This document shows, in pieces, positions 1-5,890 of a stretch of 7,636 nt of DNA. The stretch's first letter is position 1, and each line of letters opens with the position of its first letter. Below the pieces are notes generated by a model. The model did no database searches, was not told the origin of the DNA, and saw only the letters and a program-made list of their open reading frames with translations. The stretch is from Acidobacteriaceae bacterium (GTDB lineage Bacteria; Acidobacteriota; Terriglobia; Terriglobales; Acidobacteriaceae). The DNA lies in the NCBI GenBank assembly GCA_003162495.1, contig PMOF01000221.1, positions 1 to 7,636 on the forward strand. Direction: 5' to 3'. The position numbers and the translations under genes are program-made.

Positions 1-36
1 AATCGGAAAACTTGTGTTCCTTACCTGGGCATTTCG

Positions 37-94
37 TCAGGGGCTAAAGCCCCTGAAAATTGCGCCCCGCTTATGCCACGACTCAAGTCGTGCC
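37..94. repeat. Tandem pair of short palindromes (REP-like intergenic element)
   Basis: Two strong palindromes lie 20 bases apart in gene-free DNA downstream of iscS. The first (37-56) is TCAGGGGCTAAAGCCCCTGA, a perfect 9-bp stem around a 2-nt centre. The second (77-92) is CACGACTCAAGTCGTG, a perfect 7-bp stem around a 2-nt centre. The two stems differ in sequence but share the same short-centre design. From memory, palindromes with these cores (GGGGCTAAAGCCCC and CACGACT-N-AAGTCGTG) recur between genes in acidobacterial genomes; I cannot verify this here. Neither stem is followed by a long T tract on the iscS (minus) strand, so they are poor classical terminators for that gene. On the plus strand the second stem is followed by CCTTTT, so weak termination of an incoming transcript is possible. 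Confidence 0.6.
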
Positions 95-172
95 TTTTCA
101 AAACTTCACTACCACAAAGGATGGCGCCTATCGTAGCCGAAGTGCCGAAGGCGTCTGCCCCACCGCAGGTGG
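95..172. other. Gene-free spacer with a small hairpin next to the iscS stop
   Basis: No credible gene is visible between the palindromes and the iscS stop codon. The stretch holds a short tandem similarity (CCGAAG at 137-142 and again at 145-150) and a CCACC-GCA-GGTGG inverted repeat at 160-172. That inverted repeat directly abuts the iscS stop, so it would form a 5-bp hairpin in the 3' end of the iscS mRNA. No T run follows it on the minus strand, so it is not a standard intrinsic terminator. The stretch may belong to the same composite repeat as the upstream palindromes. Confidence 0.35.
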
Positions 173-1426
173 TTAGTGCGCCGCCCACTGAATCTTGGTC
201 AGGTCAATGCCTTCCAGCACCATCTCATAAAGCGGTGAAAGCTGGCGCAGCTTCTTCACAATGTCAATCACCTTGTCGGCCACGTAGTCCACCTCGGCCT
301 GGGTATTGAAGCGCCCCAACCCAAAGCGAATCGAACTATGCGCCACATCGTCGCCGAGTCCCAGCGCCTTCAGCACATACGATGGCTCGAGCGTCGCCGA
401 GGTGCACGCCGACCCGCTCGAGACCGCCACATCGTTGATGCCCATCAGCAGCGACTCGCCTTCCACATACACAAAACTCATATTCAGATTGCCCGGCAGC
501 CTGTGCTCCCACGAACCGTTCACGTGCACATAGTCCAGTTCGGATTCGAGCTTGGCCTTCAGCCGATCGCGCAGGCCGCGCAGATACGCTGCCTCGGTGT
601 CCATCTCCAGGCGGGCGATTTCGCAAGCCTTGCCCAGGCCCACGATGCCCGGCACATTCAGCGTGCCGGAGCGCATTCCGCGCTCGTGGCCGCCGCCGTC
701 AATCTGCGCCGCGATCTGCACCCGCGGATTGCGCCGCCTAACATACAGCGCGCCCACGCCCTTGGGCCCGTAAATTTTGTGTCCCGACAACGAAAGCACG
801 TCGATGTTGTCGGCAATCACGTTCACCGGAACCTTGCCCACCGCCTGCACCGCATCGGTGTGGAAGATCACGCCCTTCTCATGGCACAGCTTGCCGATTT
901 CGCGGATCGGCTGCAGAACGCCAATCTCATTGTTGGCCGCCATGATCGTAACCAGGATGGTCTTGTCGTCCATCGCCCGTTTCAGGTCGTCCAGATCGAT
1001 CAACCCATCGGCCTTCACCGGCAGGTAGGTCACGCGATAGCCGTATTTCTCCAGCCTCTTGCAGGTGTCCAGCACCGCCTTGTGTTCCGTCACCTGGGTG
1101 ATGATGTGGTTGCCGCGTTCGCGGTACATCTCCGCGATGCCCTTGATGGCCAGATTGTTTGACTCCGTCGCGCCGGAAGTAAAAATGATCTCCTTGGCCG
1201 TCGCCCCGATCAGCTTGGCAATCTGTTCCCGCGCCGCCTCCACTGCCTGCTCCGCCTCCCAGCCAAAAGAATGGTTGCGGCTGGCCGCGTTGCCAAATTT
1301 GACGGTGAAAAAGGGCAGCATCGCTTCCAGTACCCGCGGGTCCAGCGGACTGGTAGCGTGATTGTCCATATAAATCGGCAAGCTTACGCCGGCCGGCACT
1401 TCCACATTGCTGGTGACTGTACTCAT
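173..1426 (-). CDS. iscS: Cysteine desulfurase IscS
   Basis: This is a PLP-dependent cysteine desulfurase that takes sulfur from L-cysteine as an enzyme persulfide and passes it to Fe-S cluster assembly and tRNA thiolation. The 417-residue product is slightly longer than E. coli IscS (404). Visible landmarks are the N-terminal [18 protein letters not shown] (86-91), catalytic-base TEH at H115, HTDAVQ with cofactor-contacting D191 and Q194, [10 protein letters not shown] with PLP Schiff-base lysine K217, and the sulfur-carrying loop SSGSACTS with C341. The C-terminus ([21 protein letters not shown] region) closely resembles the IscU-docking tail of IscS rather than SufS or NifS. A TTG at 1447 could add seven residues, but the ATG at 1426 has GGAG six bases upstream and is preferred. 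It follows the Rrf2 regulator by 59 bases and is probably co-transcribed with it. No iscU gene is adjacent on its downstream side within the window. Confidence 0.96.
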   Translation of the reverse strand: MSTVTSNVEVPAGVSLPIYMDNHATSPLDPRVLEAMLPFFTVKFGNAASRNHSFGWEAEQAVEAAREQIAKLIGATAKEIIFTSGATESNNLAIKGIAEMYRERGNHIITQVTEHKAVLDTCKRLEKYGYRVTYLPVKADGLIDLDDLKRAMDDKTILVTIMAANNEIGVLQPIREIGKLCHEKGVIFHTDAVQAVGKVPVNVIADNIDVLSLSGHKIYGPKGVGALYVRRRNPRVQIAAQIDGGGHERGMRSGTLNVPGIVGLGKACEIARLEMDTEAAYLRGLRDRLKAKLESELDYVHVNGSWEHRLPGNLNMSFVYVEGESLLMGINDVAVSSGSACTSATLEPSYVLKALGLGDDVAHSSIRFGLGRFNTQAEVDYVADKVIDIVKKLRQLSPLYEMVLEGIDLTKIQWAAH

Positions 1427-1432
1427 CCTGAT

Positions 1433-1436
1433 CTCC
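1433..1436 (-). promoter_or_regulatory. iscS ribosome binding site
   Basis: GGAG on the minus strand lies six bases before the ATG at 1426. It decides the start in favour of that ATG over the upstream in-frame TTG at 1447, for which I see no comparable site. Confidence 0.7.
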
Positions 1437-1454
1437 GTCCTCGTCAATACTCAT

Positions 1455-1470
1455 TCCGCTCACTAGCGGA
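1455..1470 (-). other. Perfect hairpin in the iscR-iscS intercistronic region
   Basis: TCCGCT and AGCGGA form a perfect 6-bp inverted repeat around a 4-nt loop, between the regulator stop at 1486 and the iscS start at 1426. There is no U tract after it on the minus strand, so it does not look like a terminator. A stem here could stabilise the upstream cistron or mark an RNA processing point. This role is inferred from position only. Confidence 0.45.
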
Positions 1471-1485
1471 GTTGAAAACTTTCGT

Positions 1486-1944
1486 TCACAGCGTCAATGT
1501 AACCAGTCTGTTCGCTTCCGCTGCCCGTCCCGCAGGCTGCTCGTGCTCCGTCAGATCCTGGATACTAATGCTCTTCAGCACCCCGGCGATGGTGTCGTTG
1601 ACCCGCGCCAATGGCTCTTTGATGGTGCAGCTCGGCGTCAGATCGCAGTTTTTATCGCCCTTGGTGCAGGAGGTAATGAAAAACGGCCCGTCGATGGCGT
1701 GAATCACCTCGTAAGCCGAAATCTCGCGCGCATCCCGGGCCAGCTCGTAGCCCCCGTTCATCCCCGCGTGCGAACGCAGTAACCCGTTTCTTGTCAGCAG
1801 TTGCAGAATCTTGGCCAGCAATTGAGCCGGTATTCCATAGGCGTCCGCCACGTCCTTTGCGCTCAGCGCGGGCGTCTCCGGGTGCTCGGCAAGGTATTTG
1901 AGCGCCATCAGCCCGTAATCCGCCTTCTTGGTCAGCTTCAGCAT
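1486..1944 (-). CDS. iscR: Rrf2-family transcriptional regulator, IscR-like
   Basis: A 152-residue winged-helix regulator of the Rrf2 family, the size expected for IscR (E. coli 162). The N-terminus MLKLTKKADYGLMALKYLA is the typical Rrf2 opening helix. The helix-turn-helix follows (about 28-60: LSAKDVADAYGIP...LLAKILQLL), then the wing with GMNGGYELAR (61-70) and the dimerisation helix. The cluster-binding loop holds three cysteines, C93, C100 and C106, spaced C-X6-C-X5-C. E. coli IscR uses C92-X5-C98-X5-C104 plus H107; here no histidine sits three residues after the last cysteine (the following residues are T, I, K). It probably binds a 2Fe-2S cluster and controls its own operon with iscS, as in other isc operons. 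No strong Shine-Dalgarno precedes the ATG at 1944. The iscR name is supported mainly by gene order and the cysteine loop; another Rrf2 subfamily is possible. Confidence 0.87.
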   Translation of the reverse strand: MLKLTKKADYGLMALKYLAEHPETPALSAKDVADAYGIPAQLLAKILQLLTRNGLLRSHAGMNGGYELARDAREISAYEVIHAIDGPFFITSCTKGDKNCDLTPSCTIKEPLARVNDTIAGVLKSISIQDLTEHEQPAGRAAEANRLVTLTL

Positions 1945-1947
1945 GGA

Positions 1948-1971
1948 ATATCCGACTTCTTCGGTCCGTAT
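1948..1971 (-). promoter_or_regulatory. Possible Rrf2/IscR operator at the iscR start site
   Basis: Just upstream of the regulator ATG, the minus strand carries AGTCGGATAT (1948-1957), preceded by ATAC at 1968-1971. This gives a roughly 24-bp unit with AT-rich ends (ATA...TAT) and an internal CCGA/TCGG inverted repeat (1952-1955 and 1961-1964). IscR sites of the cluster-dependent type are imperfect palindromes of about 25 bp with similar outer bases. The left half here matches poorly. The site would lie over the predicted transcription start, which suits autorepression. Confidence 0.25.
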
Positions 1972-1973
1972 TC

Positions 1974-2003
1974 AGTATACGACCGATTCTGTCGGCATTT
2001 CAA
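1974..2003 (-). promoter_or_regulatory. Sigma-70-like promoter for iscR-iscS
   Basis: On the minus strand, TTGAAA (1998-2003) is separated by 18 bases from TATACT (1974-1979). These match five of six positions of each consensus hexamer. Transcription would start near 1967, giving a leader of about 23 bases before the iscR ATG at 1944. It is the best promoter-like sequence I can see in the window. Confidence 0.6.
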
Positions 2004-2076
2004 GTCCGCTTCCTGGCCCCTTCGCGCCCGATCGTCGAAAATTCTGGCCGGAACACCAAAGTTTCATGAAAGACCC

Positions 2077-2105
2077 GTGCTAAATTCTTCAAAGACCGCT
2101 ACAAT
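2077..2105 (+). promoter_or_regulatory. Weak candidate promoter for the zinc-ribbon/NTF2 unit
   Basis: TACAAT (2100-2105) is a good -10 hexamer, with a poor -35 (GTGCTA, 2077-2082) 17 bases upstream. Two small palindromes flank or occupy this site: TTTCATGAAA (2062-2071) and TCTT-CA-AAGA (2086-2095). The palindromes could serve as an operator. Function is inferred from position only. Confidence 0.3.
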
Positions 2106-2144
2106 CTGGCGGAAAGAGTACTTAATCCAACCGATCCCCGAGCG

Positions 2145-2321
2145 ATGGCAACCACCTGCAAGCACCCCAGGGTACGAATCGTTTCCCGGCACGAAGACAC
2201 CGAGTTTGTCGAGTGCCTGGAGTGTGGCGAGGTCTTCGACTCCGAAGAGTTCCGTGACATGGAGATTGAGGAAACCGTCGAAACAGAGGACGCCCCCGAC
2301 GACGTCAAAGCGCAGGAATGA
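2145..2321 (+). CDS. Small acidic zinc-ribbon-like protein (58 aa)
   Basis: A 58-residue reading frame runs from ATG 2145 to TGA 2321. The N-terminal half carries a C5-K-H7 pair and a C24-LE-C27 knuckle, i.e. CxH...CxxC, in the order expected of a one-zinc ribbon. The hydrophobic/aromatic residues around it (VRIVSRHEDTEFVECLECGEVF) fit a small beta-ribbon. The C-terminal half (about 33-58) is rich in Glu and Asp and probably disordered. The function is unknown. Similar small proteins may bind protein or nucleic-acid partners, but nothing in the sequence shows which. The frame is supported by the knuckle and by the next gene, which starts 3 nt after its stop. There is no clear Shine-Dalgarno before the ATG. 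A minus-strand reading frame over the same DNA shows no recognisable protein and is taken as a shadow. Confidence 0.7.
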   Translation: MATTCKHPRVRIVSRHEDTEFVECLECGEVFDSEEFRDMEIEETVETEDAPDDVKAQE

Positions 2322-2324
2322 GCG

Positions 2325-2756
2325 ATGCCCACTGCCGGGTATGTCGCTTTCGAGGCGCTTGACCCCTTTTTTCAGGTCGTCCAGGAGGGGCTAAACGGAT
2401 TCGTTGATGGCGAACATTATTTTGACACCATCGCTGAAGACGTATTGTTCGAGTTCCGCTACAGCTTTCCCGGCTGGCCGCGGAGCGTTCGAGGTCGCTC
2501 CAATCTGATGGCGTTGTATTCAGGGTACGGCAATAACATCAGGCTGCACCGTGGCGATGCGCTCGTCGTGCATCCTTCTAAGGATGGCCGCACCGTGACC
2601 TTGGAATATGAGGTGCACGGGAAGATTGTGGGCACCGGCGCACCTTACGAAAACAGGTTTGCCTCCATCGTGACAATTGAGAATCGCAAAATCGTACGTT
2701 GGCGAGACTACATGGATTCTCTTGCTGCATGGACCGCTTTGAATCCGCGCTCCTGA
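2325..2756 (+). CDS. SnoaL-like / NTF2-like family protein
   Basis: A 143-residue protein of the size and layout of the NTF2-like alpha+beta barrel family (SnoaL, ketosteroid isomerase, limonene epoxide hydrolase relatives). An N-terminal helix (about 10-40) leads into FEFRYSFPGWP, then a GRSNLMALYSGYG turn-helix (57-69). Long strands follow (VTLEYEVHGKIVGTGAPYENRF, 91-112), and it ends on SIVTIENRKIVRWRDYMD (114-131). This order of 'enrich helix, glycine-rich turn, antiparallel strands, IVRWRDYMD' is typical of the superfamily. These proteins bind small hydrophobic ligands or act as isomerases, hydrolases or lyases; the substrate cannot be read from the sequence. AGGA (2314-2317) lies 7 bases before the ATG and inside the end of the zinc-ribbon gene, so the pair is probably translationally coupled. 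Codon use looks less GC-rich at third positions than in folD or coaE. Confidence 0.8.
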   Translation: MPTAGYVAFEALDPFFQVVQEGLNGFVDGEHYFDTIAEDVLFEFRYSFPGWPRSVRGRSNLMALYSGYGNNIRLHRGDALVVHPSKDGRTVTLEYEVHGKIVGTGAPYENRFASIVTIENRKIVRWRDYMDSLAAWTALNPRS

Positions 2757-2800
2757 TACCCATCTCGTTGTGCCCCATAAGGCTTGCGTTTAATCCCGGC

Positions 2801-3397
2801 TCACTTTACTCCGTGGCCGTTGGCCGCCGCCATCGCCACTCGCCGCGATGCGGTCCAGGCATAATGCAGGCCAGACACCACGGTCAGCGCCATCGTGGCA
2901 TCGAGAGCCAGCGTGCGCACCGCCGCTACCCAGTGCTCCGCCACCAGTTGATGCAGCAGCACGGCGGCCACGGCGCTCACTTGCACAAAGGTATTGGCCT
3001 TGCCCACCAGGCTGGGACTGAATTCCCGCCGCCCAGTCGCCGCATAAAGAATCGCCGCCACCACCAGGATCCCCACATCCCGGCCAAACACCAGCACCGT
3101 CACCGTCACCGGAATCAGCCCCATATGCATCAGCACCACAAACAGCGTGCTCAGCAGCAGTTTGTCGGCCACCGGGTCAAGATACTGGCCCAGCATGGTG
3201 CGCTGTTGCAGCATCCGGGCCAGCGCCCCGTCCAGCGCATCGGTCAGTCCAGCAACGACGAACAGGCTGAAACTTAGTCCATAGCGCCCCTCCAGAATGG
3301 CCGCGACGAGGAACGGCGCCAGGCAAATGCGCAGCAGGGTGAGCAGGTTGGGAGCGGCGCGGAATGGATTCGATCGGGGCTTCGCAATGTCGTTCAT
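2801..3397 (-). CDS. CDP-alcohol phosphatidyltransferase (CRLS1/PgsA type)
   Basis: A 198-residue integral membrane enzyme that joins a CDP-diacylglycerol-derived phosphatidyl group to an alcohol acceptor. The family signature is complete: D53-x2-D56-G57-x2-A60-R61-x8-G70-x3-D74-x3-D78, which binds the metal ions and the CDP group. About six hydrophobic segments are visible, starting with NLLTLLRICLAPFLVAAIL. In place of the RE...GKxKTxxQ pattern of bacterial phosphatidylglycerophosphate synthase, the C-terminal half has GRDVGILVVAA (105-115) and GKANTFVQ (132-139). These recall the CMP-forming cardiolipin synthase CRLS1 family (GRDV..., SKxNTxxQ). So the acceptor could be phosphatidylglycerol rather than glycerol-3-phosphate. 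An upstream in-frame ATG at 3508 would add 37 residues of non-membrane sequence; the ATG at 3397 fits the family length better, though neither has a strong Shine-Dalgarno. The gene converges on the SnoaL-like gene, with 44 bases between the stops and no clear terminator. Confidence 0.85.
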   Translation of the reverse strand: MNDIAKPRSNPFRAAPNLLTLLRICLAPFLVAAILEGRYGLSFSLFVVAGLTDALDGALARMLQQRTMLGQYLDPVADKLLLSTLFVVLMHMGLIPVTVTVLVFGRDVGILVVAAILYAATGRREFSPSLVGKANTFVQVSAVAAVLLHQLVAEHWVAAVRTLALDATMALTVVSGLHYAWTASRRVAMAAANGHGVK

Positions 3398-3537
3398 GGC
3401 AGATTCAATCGAGCAGACCGCACGGCCGGACACCCCGCCGCAGTTCGTCAACGATGGTACAGCATAGCTCCCCGAGGCGACAGCCGCACCTTTCCCCTCC
3501 GCCGCCATCCTGATAGACTGGGTTGAGATCGCTACAC

Positions 3538-3614
3538 AGGCGCGTAGCTCAGTTGGTTAGAGCGCTTCCTTGACACGGAAGAGGTCGCTGGTTCGAGTCC
3601 AGTCGTGCCTACCA
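3538..3614 (+). tRNA. tRNA-Val (anticodon GAC)
   Basis: A full cloverleaf can be folded. The acceptor stem AGGCGCG/CGTGCCT has one G-T pair, and the D stem is GCTC/GAGC. The anticodon stem is CTTCC/GGAAG with loop TTGACAC (anticodon GAC at 3572-3574), followed by a 5-nt variable region AGGTC. The T stem is GCTGG/CCAGT with loop TTCGAGT. The discriminator is A (3611), as expected for valine, and CCA is encoded (3612-3614). The A1-U72 closing pair is less usual but acceptable. The gene lies between two minus-strand protein genes and is transcribed alone as far as the window shows. Confidence 0.95.
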
Positions 3615-3691
3615 TTTTCAATATTCCAATAAAAATCAAGCGTGCATTGAGCCCTTCATTTTGGCTTTGCTTTGCGCCATCGCCCTCAGGT

Positions 3692-5770
3692 TCACAACGT
3701 GGCCGCAAGGTGCAGCGCGGTCGCTTCGTCGCCGATTGCCAGGCGGGTCAGCGTCAGCACCGTAATGTCGTCGTCCTGGCCAAAATTCACAGCGGCTTCC
3801 GTGGCCCGCGCCGCGTTCGGGCTGCTTGCGAAAAGCGTTTCCAGCCGCTCAAAGCCGTAAAGTTCGCCGGAGTGGCTGCGCGCCTCAAGCAGCCCGTCGG
3901 TATAAAGCGCAAAATGGTCGCCTACGCCCAGCCGCACGGTCGATTCCTCGTATTCGGCGGTGGGTTGAAGCCCCAGTGGGAGTGCCCCGGGGAGGTTCAT
4001 CTCATGTTTGTTCAGGAAGGGCGCTGGATGTCCCGCGCTCGCAATTACGCATTGCCCGTCCGGATCGAGCCGCATCGCGATGCAGGTCGCGAATCCCCCT
4101 TGCAGGCGGCCATAAAGGCGGCGGTTGAGCCCGGCCAGAATCGCCGCCGGACTGCCGGTGAAGTCGGCCACCATGCGCGCCGCGCCCACAATCAACGATA
4201 CCGCCATCGCGGCCCTCAATCCCTTGCCGCTGACGTCGCCCAGGATCACCAGCGTCGATTCGCCTTCAAGGGGAATAATCTGGAAGAAATCGCCGCCCAC
4301 TTCCTGTGCCGGACGGTAAGCGCTGGTCAGGGAAAAGCCGGGCAGCGAGGGCAATGCCTCCGGTACCAGCACCTGCTGCAGTTCGCGCGCGTTCCTGAAT
4401 TCCTGCTCGATGGCGCCCTGGTGGCGGCGCTCCTCTACGAGATACCGATAGACCGCATAGACAATGGAAACGAGCAGCAGTACCTGGGCAATGTTGTTGG
4501 CAGTGATGGGATTGCCATTGACTGTGAACAGAGGGGCGGCGATTTTGTCGGAGATCGTCCAATGAGTGTAACGCCGGCCCTGCTCGGTCGCGATGCGCAC
4601 AACAGAAATCATTTCGGTGAGAAACGCAAAGATGGCCACCAGCCAGCGCGATACCTCCAGATGCTTGCGCTGAAGCACGGCGAACGCCACCAGCACCAGA
4701 GCGAAAGCTTCGAGGAGCGTGAAGATGGCCGTGAAAATGCCATCCGCAATCTCTAACTGCACTGCTGACCTGGAGCCCAAAGGAAGTGACAGCAACCCAT
4801 CCAGCGTCGTCGTCGTGATGACGATGATCGCGAAGGTGCGCGCTACGCGCATCAAAATGCGATTCTCGTGCAGGTCAAGAAGCCAGATCAGCACGAACCA
4901 CAGCGAAATGTCGGTAATCCCAAAGCACGGCTGCGCCAGGCCGATCGCAAAGTTGAAGGACCACGGAATCCGTAGTCCGAGCAGTATCGTAATCATGAGC
5001 GGCGCAAGGGCATAGCCCGCGATCCAGAACAAAACCCATTGCGCCCGGTCGCGGAACCAGGCAAGCAGCGCCAGCAGGCCAACCAATGCATATAGCGAGT
5101 CGAGGCCCCAGATGAATTGCCGGCGGCGCAGCCATTGGTAGTCGCTCGCGGCAATGTGGTCGGCGATCGCCTGAGGGCTTCCTGCCTGTGGGGCAGCGGT
5201 AAAACCTCCCGTCGCTCCTGTGTCGAAAGAAACCGGCGGTGCTTTCCACACCCGGAATGCAAGTACTCCATCGCGCGCCGGCCCCAGGCCAAAGGTTTGC
5301 GGATATGGTGCGTAATACCAGACAGGATGGGGAGGTAATTCGCCATGTCGTCCCGCCAGCGTTCCATTCCAGTAGATCTCGTAGGCATCATTGATCGGCG
5401 GCAAATACAAGGCCAGATCGGGCGCCGCGCCGGGCGCTGGCCGGATTCTGATGTGGCGGCGATACCACGCGAAGCCGTTGTAATTTGCATGGCCCTGTAC
5501 GCCCCAGGACTTGTCGGCGGCCAGTTGCTCCCAGTGGGAATCGTCTGCGCCTGGAGCAGTCCAGCTCATGTCATCGCCCAGATGGAACTGCCAAGGGCCG
5601 TCGAGCGCGACCGAGCCTTTGCCGAGCCCATCCAAAACCAGCGTGGGAGCGGCCTGGCCAGTTGTGAGGCCGGACGCGGCCGGCGGCTGCGCAGCATGGC
5701 CCGGGCTGGCGGCAATGGCAATCGTGACCACAATCTGCAGGCAGAGGAACCGCGAAACGCGCAAACGCAT
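3692..5770 (-). CDS. Seven-TM receptor with cytoplasmic SpoIIE/PP2C serine phosphatase
   Basis: A 692-residue predicted inner-membrane receptor-phosphatase. Residues 1-27 form a signal peptide ending near GHAA. Residues about 45-180 look like a periplasmic beta-sandwich of the galactose-binding/GH2-N-terminal kind (LDGPWQFHLGDD, WYRRHI, YWNGTLAG). Seven hydrophobic helices follow at roughly 220-238, 244-264, 280-299, 310-330, 345-366, 374-393 and 427-444, resembling the 7TMR-DISM layout. A short charged linker (445-467, EERRHQGAIEQEFRNARELQQ) may be coiled coil. The catalytic PP2C domain of SpoIIE/RsbU type (about 468-677) has its metal-binding aspartates: GGD494FF, GD512VSGKG, TD625G and QDDD (666-668). 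It should therefore be active. Such enzymes usually dephosphorylate anti-sigma-factor antagonists; no partner gene is nearby. The start at 5770 keeps the signal peptide whole; no Shine-Dalgarno is seen. It diverges from folD. Confidence 0.88.
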   Translation of the reverse strand: MRLRVSRFLCLQIVVTIAIAASPGHAAQPPAASGLTTGQAAPTLVLDGLGKGSVALDGPWQFHLGDDMSWTAPGADDSHWEQLAADKSWGVQGHANYNGFAWYRRHIRIRPAPGAAPDLALYLPPINDAYEIYWNGTLAGRHGELPPHPVWYYAPYPQTFGLGPARDGVLAFRVWKAPPVSFDTGATGGFTAAPQAGSPQAIADHIAASDYQWLRRRQFIWGLDSLYALVGLLALLAWFRDRAQWVLFWIAGYALAPLMITILLGLRIPWSFNFAIGLAQPCFGITDISLWFVLIWLLDLHENRILMRVARTFAIIVITTTTLDGLLSLPLGSRSAVQLEIADGIFTAIFTLLEAFALVLVAFAVLQRKHLEVSRWLVAIFAFLTEMISVVRIATEQGRRYTHWTISDKIAAPLFTVNGNPITANNIAQVLLLVSIVYAVYRYLVEERRHQGAIEQEFRNARELQQVLVPEALPSLPGFSLTSAYRPAQEVGGDFFQIIPLEGESTLVILGDVSGKGLRAAMAVSLIVGAARMVADFTGSPAAILAGLNRRLYGRLQGGFATCIAMRLDPDGQCVIASAGHPAPFLNKHEMNLPGALPLGLQPTAEYEESTVRLGVGDHFALYTDGLLEARSHSGELYGFERLETLFASSPNAARATEAAVNFGQDDDITVLTLTRLAIGDEATALHLAATL

Positions 5771-5880
5771 GCCGCAAGCATACTCTGACGGCGATGGGAG
5801 GCAGAAGAAGATTTTGCGCTGGGCGCATCAACCTTTGCACAGCGCCGCAGCGCGGCCGGGAGACGATACGATAGAGAATT

Positions 5881-5884
5881 GGAG
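5881..5884 (+). promoter_or_regulatory. folD ribosome binding site
   Basis: GGAG sits six bases before the ATG at 5891 and overlaps an in-frame TTG (5879-5881), so it favours the ATG as the folD start. Confidence 0.7.
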
Positions 5885-5890
5885 CGACAC

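Noticed and set aside
338..1162. A 274-codon plus-strand open frame inside iscS
   Set aside because: Antisense to a complete iscS; its His/Arg/Ala-rich product shows no domain.
927..1463. A minus-strand frame starting just upstream of iscS, in another phase
   Set aside because: It overlaps the well-supported iscS frame almost entirely and yields a low-complexity product. The GGAG site is placed for the iscS ATG.
1801..2394. A 197-codon plus-strand frame crossing the iscR promoter and the small-protein gene
   Set aside because: It overlaps iscR antisense, the intergenic region and the zinc-ribbon gene in a different frame, with no recognisable domain.
2757..2800. Terminator between the convergent SnoaL-like and transferase genes
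   Set aside because: No inverted repeat with a T run is visible in these 44 bases on either strand.
3538..3614. tRNA-Val as an integration site for a mobile element
   Set aside because: No integrase gene, no repeated tRNA 3' end and no foreign-looking genes are present beside it in the window.
3631..3650. Possible intrinsic terminator for the phosphatase gene (TCAA-N7-TTGA followed by five T on the minus strand)
   Set aside because: The stem is only four weak base pairs, too unstable to count as a terminator, although the T run is real.
3605..4756. A 383-codon open frame on the plus strand inside the phosphatase gene
   Set aside because: Antisense to the SpoIIE/PP2C and TM regions, which have intact motifs. 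Its product is low in hydrophobic pattern and Arg/Gln/His-rich, and it begins at the 3' end of the tRNA.
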